Shown here one piece after another: positions 42,486-51,001 of a stretch of DNA of 64,000 nt (positions within the stretch are counted from its first letter, which is position 1; the number at the start of each line of letters is the position of its first letter). The position numbers were made by a program, and so were the translations under genes. Location: contig NZ_JNIY01000003.1 in NCBI RefSeq assembly GCF_000701465.1, forward strand, positions 1-64,000, in the 5' to 3' direction. The notes under the pieces are model-generated. The model had not been told where the DNA came from. It searched no databases and was given only the letters and a program-made list of their open reading frames with translations. The DNA is from Paraoerskovia marina DSM 21750. Lineage in GTDB: Bacteria; Actinomycetota; Actinomycetes; Actinomycetales; Cellulomonadaceae.

Positions 42486-44108
42486 ATGAGCGAGCTGACT
42501 GATCACGGATGGGAAGCCCTCACCGCACGGTGGTGGGTGGAGCACGCTTCGTCCGTCCGGCGCTCCGTGATGACGCGGGTCGGCGGTCGGTACACCGACG
42601 ACGCGACGTCGAGAGCGATGGAGAAGATGATCGCGCGCCTCCGGTCGGGCGTCGAGATCATCTCGCCGCGGTCCTACTGGACCCGCGCGGCGATCAACGA
42701 GGCCGTCTCGATGTCGCGCGCCGACGTGAGGATGGACCTCAGGGAGCACGGCGACCTGCCCGAGCAACCGCCCACCCCGGTGGTGGCCGCACGCGAAGGG
42801 TTTGATCCCCAGCAAGAGCTCGACCGCACGGCGAACATCGAGATCATGCGGGAGGCGATCGGCAGTCTCCGAGACCAGGACCGGGAGCTCCTGCTCGCCC
42901 GCCACGTCGAGGACCGCTCGATCGAGGAGATCGCCACGGCCGACGACGTCGCGCGCCATACCGTGACCGTTCGGCTGGGTCGTGCGGAGGACGCGCTGGC
43001 GGACGCCTTTGCCGCCGCGCACGCCGCCAACGCGGACGACGAGACATGCCGGGCGGTGCGGAAGAAGATCCGGCGCTACGTCCGCGGGACGTTGACACCG
43101 TCGACCGCGGCGCGCGTCGAGAAGCACCTGGACGAGTGCGCCTCGTGCTCCCTGGCGTACCTGGACATCCGCGACGCCGTGAGGTCGCTCCGTGCCTCGG
43201 GACCGCTTGTCTTCGCCCTGTTCGTCGCGGGCGGGGCGGGGCTCGGTGCGCCGGGTGGTGCGGACCTGGTCTCGGCGTCCGACGGTGCCGGCGCGCGTGC
43301 TCGTCGAGCGCCGCACAGGGCGGGGATCGTCGGTTCCGTGGCTGCCGTTGCGGCGCTCGCCGTCGGGGCGCTCGCGATCTCTCCCGACCAGGACCAGCCG
43401 ACAGCTGGGTCGGTACCGGTGGACGTGGTCGAGGGCACCGGGCGGAACGGCCCGGCCGACGAGCCGTCCCCGCCGGCGGTCGAGCCTGTCGAGACCCCGC
43501 CCGCGGCGGTCGAGCCTGTGGGCTTGCAGGTCGAGCCTGTCGAGACCCCGCCTACGGTGGTCGAGCCGGTCGAGACCCCGCCTACGGGGGTCGAGTCTGT
43601 CGAGACTCTGCCTACGGGGGTCGAGCTTGTCGAGACTCTGCCTACGGGGGTCGAGCTTGTCGAGACTCTGCCTACGGGGGTCGAGCTTGTCGAGACTCCG
43701 CCTACGGGGGTCGAGCTTGTCGAGACCCCGGCGCCGGCCGTCGACCCGCCCGTCGAACCTGAACCGGCCGCGCCTTTGCCCGAGCCTGAACCCGAACCTG
43801 TCGAGCCTGCGCCCGAACCGGTGGAGCCTCTCCCGGTGGACCCGGAGCCGGGCGTGCCCGACGCGATCGTCGCGACCGAGTCGATCTCCACCGACGACCT
43901 CCGGACCAAGCTCTACGTCTACGCCGACGACGGGTGGGAGATCGCCGGAGTGGCGGCCTCGGTCGACGCGTCGTTGATCGCGCTGGGGCGGACGTCGTTC
44001 TACGTCGCGATTCCGCCGGACTCGGGCGACGTGGTCCTGGAGATCACGTTCCGTCGCCCTGAGGGCGGTGGGCCGGATCCGTCGTACCGAATCGCTCGGA
44101 TCGAGTAG
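42486..44108 (+). CDS. Sigma-factor-like, anti-sigma zinc finger and membrane anchor in one polypeptide, 540 aa
   Basis: Residues 118-175 look like a sigma-4 helix-turn-helix: AIGSLRDQDRELLLARHVEDRSIEEIATADDVARHTVTVRLGRAE. The N-terminal 90 residues resemble a weak sigma-2 region. Residues 188-221 form a zinc-finger-like HC2 motif, with Cys188, His214, Cys218 and Cys221. A membrane helix follows at about 279-299. Outside lies a linker built of ten-residue VELVETPPTG repeats (332-416) and an ending of about 90 residues with beta pattern. The GTCGAGCCTGTCGAGAC repeat family encodes the linker. An output tied directly to an envelope sensor is inferred. Confidence 0.7.
   Translation: MSELTDHGWEALTARWWVEHASSVRRSVMTRVGGRYTDDATSRAMEKMIARLRSGVEIISPRSYWTRAAINEAVSMSRADVRMDLREHGDLPEQPPTPVVAAREGFDPQQELDRTANIEIMREAIGSLRDQDRELLLARHVEDRSIEEIATADDVARHTVTVRLGRAEDALADAFAAAHAANADDETCRAVRKKIRRYVRGTLTPSTAARVEKHLDECASCSLAYLDIRDAVRSLRASGPLVFALFVAGGAGLGAPGGADLVSASDGAGARARRAPHRAGIVGSVAAVAALAVGALAISPDQDQPTAGSVPVDVVEGTGRNGPADEPSPPAVEPVETPPAAVEPVGLQVEPVETPPTVVEPVETPPTGVESVETLPTGVELVETLPTGVELVETLPTGVELVETPPTGVELVETPAPAVDPPVEPEPAAPLPEPEPEPVEPAPEPVEPLPVDPEPGVPDAIVATESISTDDLRTKLYVYADDGWEIAGVAASVDASLIALGRTSFYVAIPPDSGDVVLEITFRRPEGGGPDPSYRIARIE
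43489..43730 (+). repeat. In-frame array of REP-like units inside the sigma-fusion gene
   Basis: About nine units contain the core GTCGAGCxTGTCGAGAC. Most are spaced 30 bp apart, so each adds ten residues (VELVETLPTG or close). Several consecutive units are nearly identical, showing recent tandem growth. Confidence 0.85.
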
Positions 44109-44115
44109 AGATCCT

Positions 44116-44136
44116 CTCGCGCTTCCTGATCGCGAG
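44116..44136 (+). terminator. Weak hairpin after the sigma-fusion gene
   Basis: CTCGCG and CGCGAG pair over a 9-base loop, eight bases past the stop codon. There is no T run. Confidence 0.3.
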
Positions 44137-44176
44137 CACGTACCGCCGTCGGGGTGCACGTCACACCCCGACCTGG

Positions 44177-44213
44177 TTGCACTCAGTGCATACGTGCACC
44201 TAGTGTCATCGAG
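44177..44213 (+). promoter_or_regulatory. Promoter and two operator-like palindromes before the TetR gene
   Basis: TTGCAC (44177-44182) and TAGTGT (44201-44206) sit 18 bases apart as -35 and -10, with the GTG start at 44214 in leaderless position. The palindrome TGCACTCAGTGCA (44178-44190) covers the -35. A related sequence, TGCACCTAGTGTCA (44195-44208), covers the -10. TetR dimers bound there would block the promoter. Confidence 0.6.
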
Positions 44214-44885
44214 GTGACCGTGCCCAGCATCGACCGTCGTGCAGCCGCCAAGGCGCGCACCCGGCGTGCCATCGTCGACGCGGCCTCCACGCTGATGGAT
44301 CGGACCCAGGGCGTCGACTTCTCCGTCGACGAGCTCGCGGCCGAGGCGGACGTCGCCAGACGGACCGTCTTCAACCACTTCGACTCCCTCGACGACGTCG
44401 TCGCCGCCGTCGGGAGCGCAGGGTTCTCCGGCATCCTCGACGCGTTGCGCGACAAGCCTGTCGTGTCCGGCGAGGACGTCGCCGCCGACCTCGCTGGCGC
44501 TATCCGCCGGACCGACCTCATCGACCCGCTGGTCAGCCTCAGCCGAGGGTTCGGTCTGCTCCGGGCCGTCGACACGGGCGTCGACCGGGCCTGCATGCTC
44601 GACGCCGTCCACCCGGACATCCCGCACCGTCCGGCGATGCTCCTGCTCCGCTCCCTCGCCGAGGTCAGCGAGCTGCTCGTCGCCGAGCTCTCGGAGCGGC
44701 ATCCCGGCAGCGACGCGATCGCGGTCGAGCTCTCCGTGTCCCGCCAGGTCTCCGAGCTCGTCGTCCTCCACAAGTACTGGCTCGCCGCGACCGGTGCCGC
44801 TGACGACCAGGCCTCCGCCGAGACCTGGTCAGACCTCCTTTCCCGCCTCGACACCCCGACCGTCGCCTCGGCGACCACTGACTGA
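44214..44885 (+). CDS. TetR-family repressor of the adjacent MmpL gene, 223 aa
   Basis: The N-terminal helix-turn-helix is typical: RTRRAIVDAASTLMD, FSVDELAAEADVARRTVFNHFDSLDDVV. The rest is a helical ligand domain without recognisable specificity. The GTG at 44214 fits a leaderless transcript; GTG 44220 is possible. The MmpL gene begins 10 bases downstream, so the pair is one operon and the repressor likely senses a substrate of that pump. Confidence 0.83.
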   Translation: MTVPSIDRRAAAKARTRRAIVDAASTLMDRTQGVDFSVDELAAEADVARRTVFNHFDSLDDVVAAVGSAGFSGILDALRDKPVVSGEDVAADLAGAIRRTDLIDPLVSLSRGFGLLRAVDTGVDRACMLDAVHPDIPHRPAMLLLRSLAEVSELLVAELSERHPGSDAIAVELSVSRQVSELVVLHKYWLAATGAADDQASAETWSDLLSRLDTPTVASATTD

Positions 44886-44895
44886 AAGGTCTCTC

Positions 44896-47574
44896 ATGGC
44901 AGAGCTCCTCTACCGCCTCGGCCGCTACGCGGCCCACCACGTGCGCGTGGTGATCGCGGCCTGGGTCGCGATCCTCGCGGTCGCCGGCGTCGGCTACAGC
45001 GTCGGCGCGGGCACGCTGTCCGACAGCTTCAGCATTCCCGGGACCCCCACCCAGGAGGTCACCGACCAGCTCGCCGAGGTCATGCCCGACCTCGCGGGCG
45101 GCACCGGGACCGTCGTCCTCACGACGTCGGACGACGAGCCGTTCACGGACGAGCAGATCGCCGACCTCTCCGAGGCGTTCACCGAGGTGACGGACGTCGA
45201 CGGCGTGGAGGCCGTGGTCGACCCGTTCACGACGGAGGCGGAGCGCGACGCGCAGACCGCCGAGCTCGAGGACGGGCAGCAGCAGATCGAGGACGGTCGC
45301 GCCCAGATCGAGGACGGTCGTGCCCAGATCGAGGCCGGCCAGCAGCAGATCGACGAGGCCCGGGCCGAGCTCGAGGCGGGGCAGGAACAGCTCGACGCTG
45401 CACGTGAGCAGGCCGAGGCAGCAGGCCTCGCCGAGGCGTCGGCCCCGCAGCTGAATGCTCAGCAGGAGCAGATCGACGCAGGACTCGCCGAGCTCGAGAC
45501 GCAGCAGGCCGCGCTCGACGAGCAGTCGGCCGAGCTCGAGGCGGGTGCCGAGGAGCTCGAGGAGCAGGCCGCGCAGGCCGAGGACGGTGCCGCTCTCCTC
45601 GACCTCGCCTCCGGGATCCAGGTCGTCTCCGACGACGGCGCCACCGCCGTCGCGACGGTCTCGTTCACCGAGGACCTTCTTGACGTCTCCCAGGAGACCA
45701 AGGACGGCGTCATCGACACCCTCACCGAGGAGGTCGGCGCGATCGACGGCGTGGAGGTCGACTTCGGCGCCGACATCGCCACGGAGACGCCCCAGATCAT
45801 CGGCCCCGGTGAGATCGCCGGTCTGATCGTCGCCGCGATCGTCCTCGTCGTGATGCTCGGAACCTTCATCGGCGCCGGACTGCCGCTGCTGACCGCCCTG
45901 ATCGGCGTCGGGATCGCGACGCTCGGCGCGCTGTCGTTCTCGAGCATCGTGCAGATGTCGTCCGTGACCCCCGTGCTCGGCCTGATGCTGGGGCTCGCGG
46001 TGGGGATCGACTACGCGCTGTTCATCATCAACCGGCACCGACGGCAGCTCAAGGAGGGCTACGCCGTCGACGAGTCGGTCGCGCTCGCCAACGGCACCTC
46101 CGGCAACGCCGTCGTCTTCGCGGGCAGCACCGTGATGATCGCGCTCCTCGCGCTCAACGTCACCGGAATCCCGTTCCTGGGCCTCATGGGAACGGTCGCC
46201 GCAGGTGCCGTGCTGATCGCCGTGCTCGTCGCGATCACGCTCACCCCGGCGCTGCTCTCCCTCGTCGGCATGCGGATCCTCTCCCGCAAGGAGCGCGCCG
46301 TCCTCGAGGCCGAGCACCCGCAGGCGGGGGCCGAGGGCGACCACGCGACATCGCACATCGCACCCAAGCGGGAGAAGCCGATCAAGCCGATCGGGACGTG
46401 GGCCGCCGTCGGACGTGTCCTCATCGGTGTCGCCGTGCTGCTCGTCGTCGCGATCCCGTCGCTCGACCTGCGGATCAACCTCCCCGACGGCGCGTCCGCG
46501 GAGCCGGGCACCACGAGCTACAAGTCGTACCAGACCATCTCCGAGGAGTTCGGCCCCGGCGTCAACGGGCCGCTGCTCGTCGTCGCCGAGCTGCCCGAGG
46601 CGATCTCCGAGGACGAGGCCGTCGCCACCGAGGTCGAGATCGGCGAGACGATCGCCGCCGTCGACGACGTCGAGGCCCTCGCCCCGGTCGGCCTCTCCGA
46701 CGACGGGACCGTCATCGCGTTCCAGGTGATCCCGACGGGCGGCCCGACCGACGAGTCGACCGAGGCGCTCGTGCACGAGCTGCGCGGGCTCTCACCGCTC
46801 GACGACGGCACCGAGATCGGCGTCGCCGGCTCCGCCAGCGGCAACATCGACATCTCCGAGAAGCTGTCGGACGCCCTCCCGCTCTACCTGGGCGTCGTCG
46901 TCGGACTCTCCCTGATCATCCTGATCCTGGTGTTCCGCTCGATCCTGGTGCCGCTGATCGCCACCGGTGGGTTCGTGCTCTCGTACTACGCCGCGCTCGG
47001 TGGCGTCGTCGCGATCTACCAGTGGGGCTGGCTCGGCGGCGTCTTCAACGTCGACAACCCCGGGCCGGTGCTGAACTTCCTGCCGACGATCCTCGTCGGC
47101 GTGCTGTTCGGCCTCGCCATGGACTACCAGCTGTTCCTCGGCTCCGGCATGCGCGAGGCCTACGCCCACGGAGCGCCCGCCAAGGTCGCCGTGGCCCAGG
47201 GCTTCCGCGCCGGACGGTCCGTGGTCACGGCCGCCGCGATCATCATGATCTCGGTGTTCGGCGGGTTCATCTTCGCCGAGGACGCCATGATCCGGCCGAT
47301 CGGGTTCGCGCTCGCGTTCGGTGTGCTCGTCGACGCGTTCGTCGTGCGGATGTGGATCATCCCGGCTCTCATGACGCTGCTCGGCGACGCCGCGTGGTGG
47401 CTGCCGAAGTGGCTCGACAAGATCCTGCCCGACGTCGACGTCGAGGGGGCTGCGCTGGAGCGCAAGCACCCGCACGTCGACCCGGCCGACGGGGTCTCGA
47501 CGGGCTCGACCGACACGACGCCCGTCGAGCCGGTCGAGACGGACGAGTCTGTCGAGGCGGACGAGCCGAAGTAG
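44896..47574 (+). CDS. MmpL-type RND transporter with long extracytoplasmic coiled coil, 892 aa
   Basis: Two sets of six membrane helices are seen, each with a proton-relay motif: GLAVGIDYALFIINRHRR and GVLFGLAMDYQLFLGSG. After the first helix an extracytoplasmic domain carries a coiled coil at about 115-235 made of repeats such as QQQIEDGRAQIEDGRAQIE. Comparable insertions occur in YdfJ-like MmpL proteins. Substrates of this group include lipids and drugs; none can be assigned. The C-terminal 30 residues include REP-derived VSTGSTDTTPVEPVET. AAAGG precedes the ATG. Confidence 0.88.
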   Translation: MAELLYRLGRYAAHHVRVVIAAWVAILAVAGVGYSVGAGTLSDSFSIPGTPTQEVTDQLAEVMPDLAGGTGTVVLTTSDDEPFTDEQIADLSEAFTEVTDVDGVEAVVDPFTTEAERDAQTAELEDGQQQIEDGRAQIEDGRAQIEAGQQQIDEARAELEAGQEQLDAAREQAEAAGLAEASAPQLNAQQEQIDAGLAELETQQAALDEQSAELEAGAEELEEQAAQAEDGAALLDLASGIQVVSDDGATAVATVSFTEDLLDVSQETKDGVIDTLTEEVGAIDGVEVDFGADIATETPQIIGPGEIAGLIVAAIVLVVMLGTFIGAGLPLLTALIGVGIATLGALSFSSIVQMSSVTPVLGLMLGLAVGIDYALFIINRHRRQLKEGYAVDESVALANGTSGNAVVFAGSTVMIALLALNVTGIPFLGLMGTVAAGAVLIAVLVAITLTPALLSLVGMRILSRKERAVLEAEHPQAGAEGDHATSHIAPKREKPIKPIGTWAAVGRVLIGVAVLLVVAIPSLDLRINLPDGASAEPGTTSYKSYQTISEEFGPGVNGPLLVVAELPEAISEDEAVATEVEIGETIAAVDDVEALAPVGLSDDGTVIAFQVIPTGGPTDESTEALVHELRGLSPLDDGTEIGVAGSASGNIDISEKLSDALPLYLGVVVGLSLIILILVFRSILVPLIATGGFVLSYYAALGGVVAIYQWGWLGGVFNVDNPGPVLNFLPTILVGVLFGLAMDYQLFLGSGMREAYAHGAPAKVAVAQGFRAGRSVVTAAAIIMISVFGGFIFAEDAMIRPIGFALAFGVLVDAFVVRMWIIPALMTLLGDAAWWLPKWLDKILPDVDVEGAALERKHPHVDPADGVSTGSTDTTPVEPVETDESVEADEPK

Positions 47575-47591
47575 CGCGGTCGGCCCCGCTG

Positions 47592-47680
47592 TCCGTCGAG
47601 CCTGTCGAGACGCTGGTTGAGCCTGTCGAAGCCGGTCTCGACAGGCTCGACCGACGCTGGTTGAGCTGGTCGAAACCGGA
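47592..47680. repeat. Two REP-like palindromic units between mmpL and a convergent gene
   Basis: Alternating GTCGAGCCTGTCGAGAC-type and GGTTGAGCxxGTCGAA-type arms form a run of about 90 bp that can fold into hairpins. It continues the repeat core already present in the last codons of the mmpL gene (47499-47545). Confidence 0.75.
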
Positions 47681-47683
47681 CTG

Positions 47684-48274
47684 CTACTGGTCCGCGCTCA
47701 CCAGTTCGTCGAGCGTGGCCTCGAGGGCGTCACCACCTACATCACTGTCGGTCAATCCCGTCAGTTCGGAACTCCGGGCGGTGGCCTTGGAACCCGAGTA
47801 GTCCATCACTCCGTTGTCGCCGCTCACCGGTACCCAGAAGTCGCTGACGATCTCGATTCCGGGCGCATCTCCAGGCTCGAGATGGTCGAGCCACCGGACG
47901 AGTTGCTGCCCGGGCTCGATCGCCGACAACGGTTCGCTGCTCTCGATTCGATCAGTGTCGAGCCAAGCGACGACGATCTCCGGGGGAATTTCTCCGCGAA
48001 TCACTTCGTCGACTCGTGCGTCGTAGAACCGCATCGGGGTTCCGACGGCGCTCCCTCCATCGTCGACCTCAGGTTCTCCCCCGTCGTCAAGATCGGTGCC
48101 GACGGACTTGCCGATCGTCACCACAACCGTGGCGTCGGAGGCCTGATCGAGTTCCAGAACTGTGTCGTAGGTTGCGTAGTCAAACTCCATGGTGACCGGC
48201 TCGGGTGACTGGGTACACCCGCTCACCATCAGAATTGAACTGGCGGCAACTGTCGCACTCCAGCTAGTTCGCAT
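47684..48274 (-). CDS. Secreted lipoprotein of unknown function, 196 aa
   Basis: The signal sequence ends in the lipobox LMVSGC at about residue 20. The body, with YDTVLELDQASDATVVVTIGKSV, RFYDARVDEVIRGEIPPEIVVAWLD and EPGQQLVRWLDHLEPG, resembles bacterial lipoproteins whose core carries a V(E/D)EVxKG-type strand; I cannot name a function. GAGG lies eight bases before the ATG. The truncated metalloprotease lies immediately upstream on the same strand. Confidence 0.65.
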   Translation of the reverse strand: MRTSWSATVAASSILMVSGCTQSPEPVTMEFDYATYDTVLELDQASDATVVVTIGKSVGTDLDDGGEPEVDDGGSAVGTPMRFYDARVDEVIRGEIPPEIVVAWLDTDRIESSEPLSAIEPGQQLVRWLDHLEPGDAPGIEIVSDFWVPVSGDNGVMDYSGSKATARSSELTGLTDSDVGGDALEATLDELVSADQ

Positions 48275-48293
48275 AAGAATCGCCTCTCGATTT

Positions 48294-48551
48294 CTAGCAC
48301 TTCGCTCGGACGCCGCGAACATCGTCAGCCCAGGGCGCTGACCCGCTGCAGCCAAACTTGGTTGAACCTTGCATCATTGCGGCTCGGGTCCGACAGGTTC
48401 CGGGCATGTGGTCGAGCCCATAGGCGTGACCGAGTTCATGGATAGCGATTAGCTCTTTCTGCGCAGAACTGAGGTTGGACATGGTTCGTGTGTTGAATTG
48501 TAGATTCGCCTCGTTGTCGAGCAGGCGCCTCGACCACAGCCAGGTTCGCAT
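48294..48551 (-). pseudogene. 5'-truncated matrixin-like zinc metalloprotease remnant
   Basis: The 85-residue frame contains IAIHELGHAYGLDH, the HExxHxxGxxH zinc motif of metzincins, and ends GSAPWADDVRGVRAKC as in secreted actinobacterial matrixin-like proteases. Protein-like sequence continues in frame upstream to about 48640 (SKISAAIVCAQNSRGSFVHA) but no start codon or signal peptide is found. REP units begin about 50 bases further up. The N-terminal half is missing, so the gene is probably inactive. Alternatively the ATG at 48551 makes a short peptide. Confidence 0.6.
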
Positions 48552-48696
48552 TGCGTGAACAAATGAGCCTCTGGAATTCTGCGCAGACGATAGCAGCCGA
48601 TATCTTCGAGACGGTCCTGGCGTTGATGTCAGGGTGTTCTCTACGCGTCGTAGAAATCGTGCTGGCGGGCGACGAGGAGTTGACGACCGCCAGCAG

Positions 48697-48784
48697 GGTC
48701 TCGACAGGCTCGACGGACGCTGGTTGAGCTTGTCGAAACCGGTCTCGACAGGCTCGACCGCCGCTGGTTGAGCTTGTCGAAACC
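48697..48784. repeat. Two tandem 44-bp REP-like palindromes
   Basis: Each unit runs from GGTCTCGACAGGCTCGAC to GGTTGAGCTTGTCGAAACC and can fold on itself. The units occupy 48697-48740 and 48741-48784 and differ at two or three bases. Confidence 0.85.
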
Positions 48785-48804
48785 GGTCTCGGCCTGTGCG
48801 TCGC

Positions 48805-49290
48805 CTAGTCGTCGCGCCGTGGCTTCTTCGACCGCAGGCTCTTGGTCGCCGAGCGCTGCTTCTTGGCGGTCAGGCGGCGCTCCTTCGACCCGCGCGTCGG
48901 TTTCGTCGCGCGTCGGGTGCGGGGCGGAGGCGCGAGGGCGCCCGCGACGGTCGCGGCCATCCGGTCCCGGGCGGCCGCCCGGTTGCGCAGCTGTTCGCGG
49001 TGCTCCTGCGCTGCGACCGTGAGGGTCGTGCCGACGAGCCGACCCGCAAGACGCTCCAGGATCCGTTCGCGCTGGCCCGCGGTCAGGACTGCCGAGGCCC
49101 CGACGTCCCACGACAGCTCGGCGCGCGAGTCCGTGGTGTTCACGCCCTGACCGCCGGGGCCGGAGGAGCGCGAGAATCGCCACGACAGCTCGGCGTCGGG
49201 GATGGTCAGCGAGCCGTTGACCCGCAGCCCTGCCGAGCCGACCATCGCCGCCCACCTCCGCTCCGTCGTCGTGCCATCACTGCCGGGCAT
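48805..49290 (-). CDS. arfB: Ribosome-rescue peptidyl-tRNA hydrolase ArfB, 161 aa
   Basis: The catalytic GGQ lies in SGPGGQGVNTTDSRAELSW, preceded by IPDAELSWRFSRS, and the C-terminal tail is strongly basic with KKQRSATKSLRSKKPRR. These are the features of YaeJ/ArfB, which enters stalled ribosomes through its tail and hydrolyses the peptidyl-tRNA. The start is uncertain: ATG 49290 or ATG 49245. Confidence 0.9.
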   Translation of the reverse strand: MPGSDGTTTERRWAAMVGSAGLRVNGSLTIPDAELSWRFSRSSGPGGQGVNTTDSRAELSWDVGASAVLTAGQRERILERLAGRLVGTTLTVAAQEHREQLRNRAAARDRMAATVAGALAPPPRTRRATKPTRGSKERRLTAKKQRSATKSLRSKKPRRDD

Positions 49291-49459
49291 CGTCGTGACG
49301 ATACCCGGCCCGGGCGTGCTCGTGACGGAGTGCGGCTCGGCTCTTCACCCACGACGTTCCCGCTGCACCTGCGAACGGTGCGTTCCAGGCGCACAATCGC
49401 AGCGATGCCCGGGAGCACGGCCGGGCGCCGCCGTCGGACGACGAGGAGATGACGCACGG

Positions 49460-51001
49460 ATGGCACTGCGGAACGCAGGACGCTGGGGAGTCGGAGCCGT
49501 AGGGGCTGGGGTCGCGGCGCTCGCGACGTGGGACCTTCTGCAGAAGAAGCACACGATCCTGCGCCGATATCCGGTGGTGGGCCACCTCCGCTACCTCATG
49601 GAGGACATCCGGCCGGAGCTCCAGCAGTACTTCATCGAGCGGGACTGGGACGGGCGCCCGTACAGCCGGGATACTCGCGCGCTGATCTACGAGCGGGCCA
49701 AAGGCGTCGACGAGGAGAAGCCCTACGGCACCGAGCTGGACGTCAACCGGATCGGGCACGAGCACCTCGTGCACTCGACGACGCCGCTCGAGGCGCCGCT
49801 CGAGGCGCCGGACGAGCCGTCGCGCGTCATGGTCGGCGGCCCCGACTGCAGCCGGCCCTACTCGATGGCACTCCTGAACGTCTCGGCGATGAGCTTCGGC
49901 GCTCTCTCCGCGAACGCGATCCGCGCACTCAACAAAGGTGCGGCGCTCGGCGGGTTCGCGCATGACACCGGCGAGGGCGGGCTCTCGCCGTACCACCTGG
50001 AGCACGGGGGAGACATCGTCTGGGAGATCGGCACCGGGTACTTCGGTGCACGGACCGACGACGGCGACTTCGACCCGGAGATGTTCCGCGAGACCGCGTC
50101 GAAGGACCAGGTCAAGACGGTCTCGCTCAAGCTCAGCCAGGGGGCCAAGCCCGGTGTCGGAGGCGTGCTTCCCGGCGCCAAGGTGACGCAGGAGATCGCC
50201 GACACACGCCGCGTCCCGGTCGGGGTCAAGTGTGTGAGCCCGCCGAGCCACAAGGTCTTCTCCACCCCGACCGAGCTGATCGAGTTCGTCGCCCGTATGC
50301 GAGAGCTCGCCGGCGGCAAGCCTGCCGGGTTCAAGCTCTGCGTCGGCTCCCGCGTCGACGTGCTCGCGATCTGCAAGGCGATCACCGAGGTGGGCACGGC
50401 CCCTGACTTCATCATCGTGGACGGCTCCGAAGGGGGGACGGGTGCCGCGCCTCTCGAGTTCGAGGACCACGTCGGCATGTCTCTGACCGAGGGCCTGATG
50501 ACTGTCCACAACGCCCTGGTCGGTGCGGGGCTGCGGGACACGATCCGCATCGGGGCGAGTGGAAAGGTCGCGGGCGCCGGCGACCTGGTGAAGCGGCTGA
50601 CCCAGGGCGCCGACTACACCAACGCCGCCCGCGCCATGATGATGGCGGCGGGCTGCATACAGGCCCAGCGGTGCCACACCGACAAGTGCCCGAGCGGCGT
50701 CGCGACCCAGAACGCTCGCCGTGCCCGGGCCCTCGACGTCGAGGACAAGAGCGAGCGTGTGCACCGGTACCAGCGCGCCACGGTCGACGAGGCGATGCGG
50801 CTGATGGCGGCGATGGGGGTGCGTGACCCCGCGGAGCTCACCCCCGCGCACCTGCGACGCAACGAGTCGACCACCGAGACCCGCTCGTACGCCGAGATCT
50901 ACGAGTGGCTCGCGCCCGGCGAGCTGCTCGACCAACCACCGTCGACGTGGGCACGAGACTGGGCGCTCGCGTCACCCGACCACTTTGGAGGAGCCCGATG
51001 A
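49460..51001 (+). CDS. FMN-binding glutamate-synthase-like protein, membrane-anchored, 513 aa
   Basis: After an N-terminal membrane segment, the protein has the GltB central/FMN domain blocks MSFGALSANAIRALNKGA, GEGGLSPYHLEHGGDIVWEIG, LSQGAKPGVGGVLPG, IIVDGSEGGTGAAP and the cysteine cluster AQRCHTDKCPSGVATQN. It lacks the amidotransferase domain, so it is not a full glutamate synthase. Homologues of this stand-alone type have no firm function. GAGGAG lies before the ATG. Its stop overlaps the PoxB-like start as ATGA, so the two are translated together. Confidence 0.83.
   Translation: MALRNAGRWGVGAVGAGVAALATWDLLQKKHTILRRYPVVGHLRYLMEDIRPELQQYFIERDWDGRPYSRDTRALIYERAKGVDEEKPYGTELDVNRIGHEHLVHSTTPLEAPLEAPDEPSRVMVGGPDCSRPYSMALLNVSAMSFGALSANAIRALNKGAALGGFAHDTGEGGLSPYHLEHGGDIVWEIGTGYFGARTDDGDFDPEMFRETASKDQVKTVSLKLSQGAKPGVGGVLPGAKVTQEIADTRRVPVGVKCVSPPSHKVFSTPTELIEFVARMRELAGGKPAGFKLCVGSRVDVLAICKAITEVGTAPDFIIVDGSEGGTGAAPLEFEDHVGMSLTEGLMTVHNALVGAGLRDTIRIGASGKVAGAGDLVKRLTQGADYTNAARAMMMAAGCIQAQRCHTDKCPSGVATQNARRARALDVEDKSERVHRYQRATVDEAMRLMAAMGVRDPAELTPAHLRRNESTTETRSYAEIYEWLAPGELLDQPPSTWARDWALASPDHFGGAR

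Noticed and set aside
43046-43762. Repeat protein with GGRACRDSAY units
   Set aside because: It is the out-of-frame reading of the REP array inside the sigma-fusion gene.
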